The notes below the pieces were generated by a model. That model worked only from the letters and a program-made list of their open reading frames with translations, made no database searches and was not told the origin of the DNA. From Loigolactobacillus coryniformis subsp. coryniformis KCTC 3167 = DSM 20001 (GTDB lineage: Bacteria; Bacillota; Bacilli; Lactobacillales; Lactobacillaceae), in the NCBI RefSeq assembly GCF_002706425.1, contig NZ_CP017713.1, positions 1 to 64,000 of the forward strand: a stretch of DNA of 64,000 nt, in the 5' to 3' direction. Below, piece after piece: positions 11,581 through 19,769 of the stretch. A program made the position numbers and the translations under genes. Positions within the stretch are counted from its first letter, which is position 1, and every line of letters begins with the position of its first letter.

Positions 11581-12474
11581 AATATCTTTGATTACATTCA
11601 CCAAGAAAGCCATCACCACCAGGTAACCAAGATGTGCCGAATCCTCGGTGTTTCCAGAGCTCAGTATTATCGTTATCGATCCCCCAAACCTTCAAAACGC
11701 CGGGCCGAAGATGCGGGCTTGAAACAACGGATTCTGCGGATCTTTGCGGAATTTAAGCAGCGATACGGTGTTATGAAGATCCACCATGAATTGAATCTGG
11801 AACTTCAACCACTGCAGCTTCGGTGCAGTCCACGACGGATTTCCCGGCTCATGAAGGAACTGGATATCCACTCCGTTACCGTCAATAAGTGGAAAGCGGC
11901 TTCGGCTTCCAAAACCAAGGTTGAACAGCGTCCCAACTTGCTTAAGCAGGATTTCTCGACCACTGGTTTAAATCAAAAATGGACCGCTGATATGACCTAT
12001 ATTCAAACGAAGCGTAATGGCTGGTGTTACTTATCAACCATCATGGACCTGCACTCACGACGGATTATCGGCTATTCATTCTCAAAAAAGATGGCTACTG
12101 ATTTAGTCTTAAAGACCCTGGAAAGCGCGGTTAAAAATTGAACCATTACTGGGGACCTGATTATCCACACAGACTTAGGATCACAGTACACCAGCGATGA
12201 TTACAACCAACGGTTAACAGAACTACATATCCGCCACTCATACAGCCGTAAGGGTTGTCCGTATGATAATGCGCCAATGGAATCCTTTCACGCTTCCCTC
12301 AAAAAGGAATGTGTTTATCCAGTGCCGGTCTTTGAAGATTATGAAACTGCCGCTGCCGTCCTTTTTGAATATGTGCATGCTTTCTACAATAGGAAGAGAA
12401 TTCATAGTTCACTGGGCTACCAGACCCCCTTACAAGTTGAAATTGCAACACTTACGAGCCAAATGGCCGCCTGA
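11581..12474 (+). pseudogene. IS3-type orfB transposase with an in-frame TGA
   Basis: A DDE integrase-like transposase of the IS150 type. The first aspartate is in WTADMTYI, the second in IHTDLGSQYTS and the glutamate in MESFHASLK, then HSSLGYQTPL. A single TGA at 12139-12141 splits the frame between the first and second catalytic residues. The two halves are otherwise in the same frame and would give a normal-length protein. Confidence 0.85.
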
Positions 12475-12578
12475 TTTAATGCTTTCCAGGGTTCAAATAA
12501 GTTATTAATCGCGATTAATGATTTATTTGAGCTGTGGAGGGTAAACGCGGTTCTGAATGTCTCTTAAAATCTGTCTCA

Positions 12579-12708
12579 AATATTGACTTCAATCCATAAT
12601 ACGATCGAGGATCTAGCCTATACGGATATGTTGTTTAATCCATTTTACGATCAACCGGTGAATTATTTAAATCAGGTTGCGCAGATGGCAATTGATCAAG
12701 AAGCATGA
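12579..12708 (+). pseudogene. C-terminal remnant of an unrecognised gene
   Basis: From the IS boundary a frame runs HNTIEDLAYTDMLFNPFYDQ and PVNYLNQVAQMAIDQEA to TGA at 12706-12708, and a terminator follows. Its 5' part is missing. I do not recognise the family. It lies on the opposite strand from the recombinase fragment across the IS, so it is not a piece of that gene. Confidence 0.5.
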
Positions 12709-12718
12709 AATTTTAGTT

Positions 12719-12757
12719 GGGGTCGTGGCATAATGAATTATGCTGGGGCCTTTTTTG
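12719..12757 (+). terminator. Terminator after the truncated remnant
   Basis: Stem of 11 of 12 pairs between GGTCGTGGCATA and TATGCTGGGGCC, followed by six T residues. Confidence 0.65.
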
Positions 12758-12867
12758 TTTAGGTAGTTAACGTGATAAAAGTGCCATTTTAAATCAGCGC
12801 TGAATCAATAAAGTGATTGTGATAAAATAGGGTTATCATTTTAGGAGCTTGGTCAAAAGGAGTTATT

Positions 12868-14880
12868 ATGAAAAAATTGTTTTCAAAGGACCATTTACCA
12901 GCATTCTTGCAAAATGATCGATTACGCTTAACCGCGATCGGACTGGTTGTCTTAGCGATGTTTGGGGTTATCCTAGCTTTCTTTATTAATTTTATATTAG
13001 GAATCTTCTTATTAGTATTGTTCGCAGCTTTAGTGGGAACCGTTTTTTATGCATTGGAGACAGTGACGAAGAACACTAATAAATATATTTCGGATCTATC
13101 GTATCGAATCAAGCGTGGTGAACAAGAAGCGCTGATCAAGATGCCGATCGGAATTTTGTTATATAGCGAAGAAAATGAGATCGAGTGGACCAACCCTTAC
13201 CTACAGGAATATCTAGGTAAAAAAGAAGTGCTAGGTGAGCAGATTGCGACAATCGATCCTGAGCTAGCCAAATTGATCACTGAAAATGAAGCAACCAACG
13301 AGCCCAAAACGGTCCGTTGGGGTGATAATCAATTTGAGATCATCATTCAAGAAGGTATTCGCGTTGTTTATTTATTGGACATTACGCGGTACGCAAAGAT
13401 CGAAGAACGGTATAATGAGGAACAATTAGCAATCGGCCAGATCTTCTTAGATAATTATGATGAGATCACACAAACAATGACCGATAAAAGTATTTCTAAT
13501 CTAAATAATTACGTGACTAATGAATTAAGTAACTGGGCACGGCATTATGGGATGTTTCTAAAGCGGGTCGATGACGATCATTTCTTCCTACTGACTTATG
13601 CTAAGGCGTTGAAAGAAATTGAGGCGGATAACTTCAAGATCCTTGATCGGATTCGTGATCGAACTTCAAAGCAGAATTATCCACTAACCTTGTCGGTTGG
13701 GATCGCGAATGGCGATACGGATTTGGCTAAGTTGGCCACTGTTTCGCAAAGTAATCTTGATTTAGCTTTAGGTCGTGGTGGCGATCAAGTCGTCGTTAAG
13801 GCGGAAAATGGTCAAGCACGATTCTATGGTGGTAAAACTAACCCGATGGAAAAGCGGACACGGGTGCGGGCACGGATGATCAGCCAAGCATTACAAGAAG
13901 TGATGAATCAGGTCGATCAAGTCTTCGTTATGGGACACGCACAGCCCGATATGGACTCGTTAGGGGCTTGCCTAGGGATTCGCCGGATCGCAGCGATGAA
14001 CGGCAAGAAATGCTCGATCGTGGTCAATCAAGAGCATGTGCATACGGACATCCAACGTTTATTAGCTCAGTTACAAGCTGATCCTGAAATTGGGCCCGAT
14101 ATTCTGACACCAGATCAGGCGCCGGAGTTAGCAACTAATCACAGTTTGTTAGTGATGGTTGATCATTCGAAGCCATCGATCTCAACTAGCCCGATTTTAT
14201 ATCATCGTTTATCTAACCGAACGATTATTATTGACCATCATCGTCGTGGTGAAGAATTCCCAGAAAACCCGATGTTGGTTTATATCGAACCGTATGCGTC
14301 ATCAACTTGTGAATTGATCACCGAAATGTTCGAGTACCAACCTAAGGAAACTGAAGCTATCAACAAGCTAGAAGCAACGGCGATGTTAGCCGGTATTACC
14401 GTTGATACAAAGTCCTTCTCATTACGGACAGGGACACGGACTTTTGATGCGGCCAGTTACTTGCGTTCAGTTGGTGCCGATGCGGTTATGGTTCAACGGC
14501 TGCTGAAAGAAAATGTCGATAATTATATTCAGAAAAATCATTTGATCGAGTCGATTGAATTTATCCGCCCAAATATGGCATTATGTTTAGGTGAGGAAGA
14601 TGAGACCTACGATCCAGTTATCGCGGCACAAGCGGCCGATACGCTGTTATCATTGTCGGGGATCGACGCTTCCTTTGTCATTACCCGGCGGCCTGGCGGC
14701 GATATTGGAATCTCCGCGCGTAGCCTAGGTGAGGTCAACGTGCAGGTGATCATGGAGCAACTCGGCGGCGGTGGTCACTTATCCAACGCAGCAACACAAT
14801 TGCAAGATTCAACGGTGGCAGCAGCACGCGATCAATTGGAGCAAGTCATCACTAAAATTGAGCAAGACACAGCAGAGTAG
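12868..14880 (+). CDS. gdpP: Cyclic-di-AMP phosphodiesterase GdpP
   Basis: Membrane-bound phosphodiesterase that cleaves c-di-AMP, the second messenger for osmolyte and cell-wall balance. The 670 residues show two N-terminal membrane segments (about 20-68), a PAS domain (about 85-150), a degenerate GGDEF domain (about 175-305), and DHH-DHHA1 catalytic domains with GHAQPDMDSLG, DHH at 456-458 and the C-terminal GGGGH. AAAAGGAG precedes ATG 12868. It normally stands between rpsR and rplI. Here the older junctions are broken by the IS3 remnant before it and another IS after it. The gene itself is intact. Confidence 0.95.
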   Translation: MKKLFSKDHLPAFLQNDRLRLTAIGLVVLAMFGVILAFFINFILGIFLLVLFAALVGTVFYALETVTKNTNKYISDLSYRIKRGEQEALIKMPIGILLYSEENEIEWTNPYLQEYLGKKEVLGEQIATIDPELAKLITENEATNEPKTVRWGDNQFEIIIQEGIRVVYLLDITRYAKIEERYNEEQLAIGQIFLDNYDEITQTMTDKSISNLNNYVTNELSNWARHYGMFLKRVDDDHFFLLTYAKALKEIEADNFKILDRIRDRTSKQNYPLTLSVGIANGDTDLAKLATVSQSNLDLALGRGGDQVVVKAENGQARFYGGKTNPMEKRTRVRARMISQALQEVMNQVDQVFVMGHAQPDMDSLGACLGIRRIAAMNGKKCSIVVNQEHVHTDIQRLLAQLQADPEIGPDILTPDQAPELATNHSLLVMVDHSKPSISTSPILYHRLSNRTIIIDHHRRGEEFPENPMLVYIEPYASSTCELITEMFEYQPKETEAINKLEATAMLAGITVDTKSFSLRTGTRTFDAASYLRSVGADAVMVQRLLKENVDNYIQKNHLIESIEFIRPNMALCLGEEDETYDPVIAAQAADTLLSLSGIDASFVITRRPGGDIGISARSLGEVNVQVIMEQLGGGGHLSNAATQLQDSTVAAARDQLEQVITKIEQDTAE

Positions 14881-14927
14881 TGTACTTGAGACTACAAGAT
14901 GGATAATGGCAGTTAATTATCCTAATT

Positions 14928-16686
14928 GGTAACGTCTAAAGTTCCATGAAACCCAAGTTCAAAACCGGATGTTCAAGGGGGGATGACGATTAATATATGG
15001 AATCACCGTTCACGGATGAATCGAACTTAATTCAGGTGTTGCTTCTCACTGGATCTTGCCTATTTTATGTGTTCTAGGGTACACAAATTAAGCCTTAGTT
15101 AGTCTGATTTTTCAGAATATCTAGGCTGCTGTTGGTAATTGAGACTGCGCTAGTTCAATTAGCGCCAGCCATTTGTCCGGCATTCGTTCAAACGGTTTGA
15201 GTTGTGGTAACTCAACAGGAATGCGGTAATGCAGTGCTTCATGAGGCCGCAAGAAGTTATAGGCCGCTGAATAAAGTGCCGTGTAACTCGCTGAACCTGT
15301 GGCAGAGCCAAAGCCGGTACTGGAACGATAATTTTCTTTGTAGGAACGATTCAAGCGCTCAATGGTTTGCTTTAAGAAGCGGTACTCACGACTGATCTCG
15401 TCTTTGTTTTCAAGACCAACAACCTGGTGAATGCCAAACTTGATGCCCTGTTGTGCAAAATAGATCTGGGCAACTTGGTAGATCGGATTCGCGTCAACGA
15501 CGAAGTTAAGCTTCTCAGGGATCTGAGGCATCTTTTGGAGGACTTGGTTGATCGCAATGACCGCTGATTCGGTTGTGCGATTAGGGGTCACGTAGTCGGC
15601 GAGAATGAGCTTACACTTGGCGTCGTAGAAGTAGAAGATATAGTGCCACTTGCCTTTCACGCGCACGTAAGTCTCGTCACCAACAATCTGATCGGACAGT
15701 GCGTAAGGATAATTCGCCCAGAAAGGCCGGACAACAGCGGCTACCGCCATTTCGTAGTTATGGATGGTCTGGTGTGAGATTTTAACGCCATGAATATCGT
15801 ACATGATCGCTGCGGTTCGCCGCGCTGACAGACCATAGTTGATGTGATAGGTCAGCACCAAGCCCAGCACTTCAGGGCTGGCTTGAATCCGATTGAGGTC
15901 TACCGGTGCTTGGATCGGCGATTCTGGCGCAATGCCTTTAAGTTCAAAGTTGTAGGTTCGCCAAGTGTAGCGCACCTTGTGGGCAGTTGGATGGACGTTG
16001 AAGTCAGCGACTTCAGCGGGTGACATTGAGGCGATCGCACCAAGGCGAAATGCGCACTTATCGTTGTAACAACACCAGACGTCGAACTTGGTCCGACGGT
16101 TGTGAATACTCAGGCGATTCTGGCAATAAGGACAACGTAAAGCGACCGTCTTATTCTTCTCGGCGTGACCATCTTGAAACTTGAACTGACAGACCTTGCA
16201 CCGTAGCTGACCGCCAGCACCGTTATTGGCGTAAAGATAGTCCTGTGGTGCCGAGCACCGCGGACAGTCTTGCGCCGCAAAGCTGATTGGTTTACGCCGC
16301 CTGACTGGCAGTATCGGCTTACCGTTCTTTTCAAGCGACTCAGCGATCAACTGCTGGTAGTCGAGGGCTTCAGAACCGATATCAGCTTGAAGTAGTGGGA
16401 CTTTCTCATCGACCTGAAATTGGTTAAAACGCTTGAATACCGGTTTATCAGCGCTTGGCAGCCGTGAATGATCAAAGATCTCAGCCAACTGAGCTAAAAG
16501 GATCAAAATAATTTGTCTTTGGAGCTTGATTATTAGAACTAAATAGGCTATTAATGGTGTATGCACTCGAATCCTTCTTTCTGGATTTTCTTGTTGGTGG
16601 CACACCAAGAATACCAGAAAAAGACGTTCGGGTGTTTTTTAATATTCGGAAATTAATAACAAAAACGAGGTACGTTTGACAGTACC
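14928..16686 (-). mobile_element. Zinc-finger DDE insertion sequence, copy 1
   Basis: Element of 1759 bp. The left end GGTAACGTCTAAAGTTCC and the inverted right end GGTACTGTCAAACGTACC match at about 12 of 18 positions. It is flanked by perfect 8-bp direct repeats TCCTAATT (14920-14927 and 16687-16694), so it is a true insertion. A second copy lies at 44841-46602. The 8-bp duplication, GG-type ends and IS240-like DDE core suggest an IS6-related group, but the transposase is about twice the normal IS6 length. The left 190 bases are non-coding. Confidence 0.9.
15121..16608 (-). CDS. DDE transposase with zinc-finger domain, copy 1
   Basis: 495 residues. The N-terminal third holds two cysteine knuckle pairs (CPRCSAP with CKVCQF, and CPYCQ with CCYNDKC), likely zinc ribbons for DNA binding, then a helix-turn-helix-like part (GLSARRTAAIMYDIHGVKIS). 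The catalytic core has D in VGDETYVRVKGKWHY, D in NFVVDANPIY, and E within the region EYRFLKQTIERLNR. No stops or frameshifts are seen, so it may be active. It differs from copy 2 at a handful of residues, mostly in the C-terminal half. Confidence 0.88.
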   Translation of the reverse strand: MVCHQQENPERRIRVHTPLIAYLVLIIKLQRQIILILLAQLAEIFDHSRLPSADKPVFKRFNQFQVDEKVPLLQADIGSEALDYQQLIAESLEKNGKPILPVRRRKPISFAAQDCPRCSAPQDYLYANNGAGGQLRCKVCQFKFQDGHAEKNKTVALRCPYCQNRLSIHNRRTKFDVWCCYNDKCAFRLGAIASMSPAEVADFNVHPTAHKVRYTWRTYNFELKGIAPESPIQAPVDLNRIQASPEVLGLVLTYHINYGLSARRTAAIMYDIHGVKISHQTIHNYEMAVAAVVRPFWANYPYALSDQIVGDETYVRVKGKWHYIFYFYDAKCKLILADYVTPNRTTESAVIAINQVLQKMPQIPEKLNFVVDANPIYQVAQIYFAQQGIKFGIHQVVGLENKDEISREYRFLKQTIERLNRSYKENYRSSTGFGSATGSASYTALYSAAYNFLRPHEALHYRIPVELPQLKPFERMPDKWLALIELAQSQLPTAA

Positions 16687-16710
16687 TCCTAATTAGAGGG
16701 GGAACTAATA

Positions 16711-17163
16711 ATGAAAGTTATTTTCTTAGAAGATGTACGCGGTAAAGGCAAACGTGGGGAGATCAAAGAGGTACCCGACGGCTACGCACAAAACTTTTTG
16801 ATCAAAAACGGTAAAGCCAAATCAGCAACTAAGCAAGCAATGAGTCAACTGCACGGTCAACAACGGGCAGAAGAACGGCGTGCTGAGGAAGAATTAGCTG
16901 AAGCTAAAAAATTAAAGCAAGTAATCGAAGCTGATGATACGGTCGTTGTGATCAAATCAAAAGCGGGCGCAGATAGTCGTTTGTTTGGCTCAGTACCAAG
17001 CAAACAGATCGCTCAAGCTTTGAAGCAGCAATATCAGATTGAAGTCGACAAACGTAAGATCGAATTACCAGAACCAATTCGTGCGTTAGGCTATCGCAAT
17101 GTACCCGTAAAATTATACGGCGATGTAACGGCAAAAATTCGGGTACACATCACTGAAAAATAG
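16711..17163 (+). CDS. rplI: 50S ribosomal protein L9
   Basis: Large-subunit protein that binds 23S rRNA near the L1 stalk and helps reading-frame maintenance. The 150 residues show the conserved N-terminal [20 protein letters not shown] and [10 protein letters not shown], the long connecting helix and the C-terminal domain with LFGSVPS. GAGGGGGAA precedes ATG 16711. The IS at 14928-16686 ends only 24 bases before this start, so transcription from gdpP is interrupted and the source of its promoter is unclear. Confidence 0.96.
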   Translation: MKVIFLEDVRGKGKRGEIKEVPDGYAQNFLIKNGKAKSATKQAMSQLHGQQRAEERRAEEELAEAKKLKQVIEADDTVVVIKSKAGADSRLFGSVPSKQIAQALKQQYQIEVDKRKIELPEPIRALGYRNVPVKLYGDVTAKIRVHITEK

Positions 17164-17189
17164 CTAATTTAAACAAAATGTAACTTAGA

Positions 17190-17248
17190 GACGACAGGCA
17201 TTCAACTGCAGTAATCAGTAAAGCGGAAGAAACGCCTGCCGTCTTTTT
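17190..17248 (+). terminator. Terminator after rplI
   Basis: GACGACAGGCATT pairs with AACGCCTGCCGTC (two mismatches) around a long loop and is followed by TTTTT. Confidence 0.7.
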
Positions 17249-17358
17249 GGATGGTCAAGGGACTGTTAATGTTAATTCGAACAACGTATAATAATGGCAG
17301 TGTTTTGTCGTTTAAGGCGGATTATTTGCCAGTTGTTTTTTAAGAGAGGATTTTTTGC

Positions 17359-18765
17359 GTGAATGAATTAATCGATCAAACACCGCCACAGAATATTGAA
17401 GCCGAACAAGCGGTTCTCGGTGCGGTTTTTCTAAATCCTGATGCGTTGGTTGAAGCGATGGAATTTGTTACGGCGGCGGATTTTTATCGGCGAGCTCATC
17501 AGCTGATCTTCCAAGCAATGATGGATCTAAATGACGTTTCCGAAGCAATCGACGTGGTAACGTTAAAAGATCGCTTAGAAGGACAAGGTCAGTTGGAAGA
17601 TATTGGCGGCTTGCCTTACTTAGCTGATTTAGCGGTGGCGGTACCGACTGCGGCGAACGTGGCTCATTATGCTAAAATCGTGCAGGAAAAATCAATCTTG
17701 CGTCGCCTGATCCAAGCCGCGACCAATATTGTGACTAAAAGTTATACCGAAGATGATGTAACAGCGATTCTGGATGAAGCTGAACAAGACATTATGAATG
17801 TCTCGGAGCAGCGTAATTCAACGGGTTTTAAGCCAATCGCTGATGTTTTGAATAGCACAATTGAACAAATTGATCAGTTATACCAAAATAATGATGATAT
17901 CACTGGTTTACCAACTGGTTATCGTGATCTAGATAAAATGACGGCTGGATTGCAGGAAGATGAATTGATCATCCTCGCTGCCCGGCCAGCCGTTGGTAAA
18001 ACGGCCTTTGCCCTGAATATTGCCCAAAATGTCGGCACTAAAACCGATAAAACGGTGGCAATATTTAGTTTGGAAATGAGCGCTGAATCGCTAGTTAACC
18101 GGATGTTGTGCGCAGAAGGCAGTATTGATGCTGGCCATTTGCGGACGGGGCAATTATCGGAAGAAGAATGGCAGAACTTGATCATCGCCATGGGTAGCTT
18201 GTCCAAGGCATCGATCTATATTGATGATACCCCAGGGAATAAGATGTCAGAAATTCGGGCTAAATGTCGGCGGCTAGCTAAAGAAAAGGGTAACCTCGGC
18301 TTAGTGGTAGTCGATTATCTACAGCTGATCGAAGGTAGCAACAAAGAAAGTCGCCAGCAAGAAGTTTCTGGCATTTCGCGGCAGTTAAAAAAATTAGCTA
18401 AGGAATTACGGGTCCCGGTAATTGCGCTATCCCAGCTTTCTCGTGGTGTTGAGCAACGGCAAGATAAGCGGCCCGTGTTGTCTGATATTCGTGAATCAGG
18501 GTCAATTGAACAGGATGCCGATATCGTTGCTTTCTTATATCGTGACGATTACTATCGTGATGAAGATGGCGGCGAGGATGATGACAATAGTAACTTTGCC
18601 CAGAATAGTGCCGCCGGGGGCGAGCGTGCCGAAGATCAAGAAGTCGGTGAAGTTGAAGTCATCATTGAGAAAAACCGTAGTGGTGCCCGGGGAACGGTTA
18701 AATTATTGTTCGTTAAACAGTACAATAAGTTTTCTTCGATCGCCTATGTACCAGAAGCTCAATAG
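17359..18765 (+). CDS. dnaB: Replicative DNA helicase DnaB
   Basis: Hexameric 5'-3' helicase of the fork, loaded at oriC. The 468 residues contain the N-terminal domain (PPQNIEAEQAVLGAVF) and the RecA-like ATPase with Walker A ARPAVGKTAFALN, Walker B VVVDYLQLI and the arginine-finger end region IIEKNRSGARGTVKLLF. GTG 17359 follows GAGAGGA. A TATAAT at 17287-17292 may be its own -10, although the -35 is weak. An acidic insert (EDGGEDDDNSNFAQ) near the C-terminus is common in lactobacilli. Confidence 0.96.
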   Translation: MNELIDQTPPQNIEAEQAVLGAVFLNPDALVEAMEFVTAADFYRRAHQLIFQAMMDLNDVSEAIDVVTLKDRLEGQGQLEDIGGLPYLADLAVAVPTAANVAHYAKIVQEKSILRRLIQAATNIVTKSYTEDDVTAILDEAEQDIMNVSEQRNSTGFKPIADVLNSTIEQIDQLYQNNDDITGLPTGYRDLDKMTAGLQEDELIILAARPAVGKTAFALNIAQNVGTKTDKTVAIFSLEMSAESLVNRMLCAEGSIDAGHLRTGQLSEEEWQNLIIAMGSLSKASIYIDDTPGNKMSEIRAKCRRLAKEKGNLGLVVVDYLQLIEGSNKESRQQEVSGISRQLKKLAKELRVPVIALSQLSRGVEQRQDKRPVLSDIRESGSIEQDADIVAFLYRDDYYRDEDGGEDDDNSNFAQNSAAGGERAEDQEVGEVEVIIEKNRSGARGTVKLLFVKQYNKFSSIAYVPEAQ

Positions 18766-18778
18766 GTAGGTAATTAGT

Positions 18779-19321
18779 ATGAAAGCAAAGTTAAAAGAAC
18801 GTTTAGATGTTTTCAGTGATGCGAACTTGATCACGATTATGGTGCTGGCGTTGTCGGTGGAGATTCACGGCCAAAGCATCCATTATACGTAACTTTTTCA
18901 TACAGTAGGGATCTATTGTGTTAGTTTCTGTTTCATCGCTAATTTATGGTATCAGCACGCAGTGATCTTCAATGAGGCTAAAATGGTGCCTAACCGAATC
19001 GTCATATTGTCACTGATGCCGACGTTTACACGGTTAATGACGGAAGCTATGACCTAAGTAACAGTGTTAGTGTATGGTGGTTTGAATTTGGTGATCTCAC
19101 TATTATTTAGCTGGATTGCTAAAACGATCATCCATGAAAAGTACCCTGATAAAAACGATATGCGCAAGGTCTATAATGTGATCTATGGCGATAGCTACCT
19201 TGAATCAGGCTTACTTTACTTAGGAATTATGGTGCTAGGCTATTTTTGGCCACGAGTAGTCCTGGTGCGCTACATTATTATGCCGATTCACTCCTTCATT
19301 AGTGATAGTGCGAGAGCGTGA
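18779..19321 (+). pseudogene. Decayed TMEM175-family (DUF1211) potassium channel gene
   Basis: A single frame from ATG 18779 carries two TAA stops (18890 and 19055) but otherwise reads through. It holds the family hallmark RLDVFSDA with TIMVL, GIYCVSFCFIANLWYQH, VPNRIVIL and a long final part YGGLNLVISLLFSWIAKTII to SARA. Parts of the first membrane helix are missing compared with the family. Intact relatives form small membrane K+ channels. This copy should be non-functional. Confidence 0.75.
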
Positions 19322-19334
19322 ATAAATGGATGAG

Positions 19335-19592
19335 GTGGCGAAAATGGACGTACAGGGGGCAACATGGCTTATTGGAAATGTCGCACAGTGACCAGCAGCA
19401 ATTCAAACGTCTATTGTTAGACTATACGCGCCAAGAAACGTCGTTCAGGTAAGGAATTAGCAGAACAAAAAACCGCCTGGCAGAATTTTTCTCACCAGGT
19501 ACGGCAGAAGTTTGGTATTTTTGATGCAACATTAGCCTTATGGCTGCAATAATCATGGCAACGCGGTTTTGAACTACGACGTCATCAATAAT
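19335..19592 (+). pseudogene. Decayed short gene of unknown function
   Basis: Pieces in two frames join across a frameshift near 19450: MSHSDQQQFKRLLLDYTRQE then GKELAEQKTAWQNFSHQVRQ, a hydrophilic helical sequence with a stop after ALWLQ and a further SWQRGFELRRHQ. I do not recognise the family. The base pattern between frames looks like former coding sequence. Confidence 0.4.
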
Positions 19593-19602
19593 AACTAGTA
19601 AG

Positions 19603-19634
19603 TAACCCACCGTAAAAATCGATGGGTTATTTTT
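19603..19634 (+). terminator. Terminator before the LysM gene
   Basis: TAACCCA (19603-19609) pairs with TGGGTTA (19623-19629) and is followed by T residues. Confidence 0.65.
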
Positions 19635-19698
19635 GTGCGTCAGATAATTCAATTATAACTATTTAATTTATTTTCTATACTAAATTTCTAATAAATAC

Positions 19699-19727
19699 TT
19701 GAGTTACCTCTGTAAAGCGATTATATT
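19699..19727 (+). promoter_or_regulatory. Promoter of the LysM protein gene
   Basis: TTGAGT at 19699-19704 and TATATT at 19722-19727 with a 17-base spacer, about 40 bases before the start. Confidence 0.65.
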
Positions 19728-19769
19728 TAAGATATATTCGGGGTTCTAACTTTTTAATTTGGAGGATAA

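Larger units (their letters stand above)
11273..12578 (+). mobile_element. Dead IS3-family (orfA/orfB) insertion sequence
   Basis: The ends are TGAGACAACTTTTAAGAG at 11273 and its inverted partner CTCTTAAAATCTGTCTCA ending at 12578, giving the 5'-TG...CA-3' form of IS3 elements and 1306 bp. OrfA and orfB are both broken. The 3-base flanks (TCC and AAT) do not match, so no target duplication is present. Together with the unrelated gene fragments on the two sides, this suggests a deletion or recombination at the element. Confidence 0.85.

Noticed and set aside
15204-15395. Short frames opposite the zinc-finger transposase
   Set aside because: They are present in both copies only because the copies are homologous. 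No ribosome site or coding bias.
16676-16704. Hybrid promoter from the IS right end into rplI
   Set aside because: TTGACA is present but the bases 17 away read GGGGAA, not a -10. I list the polarity question but not a promoter.
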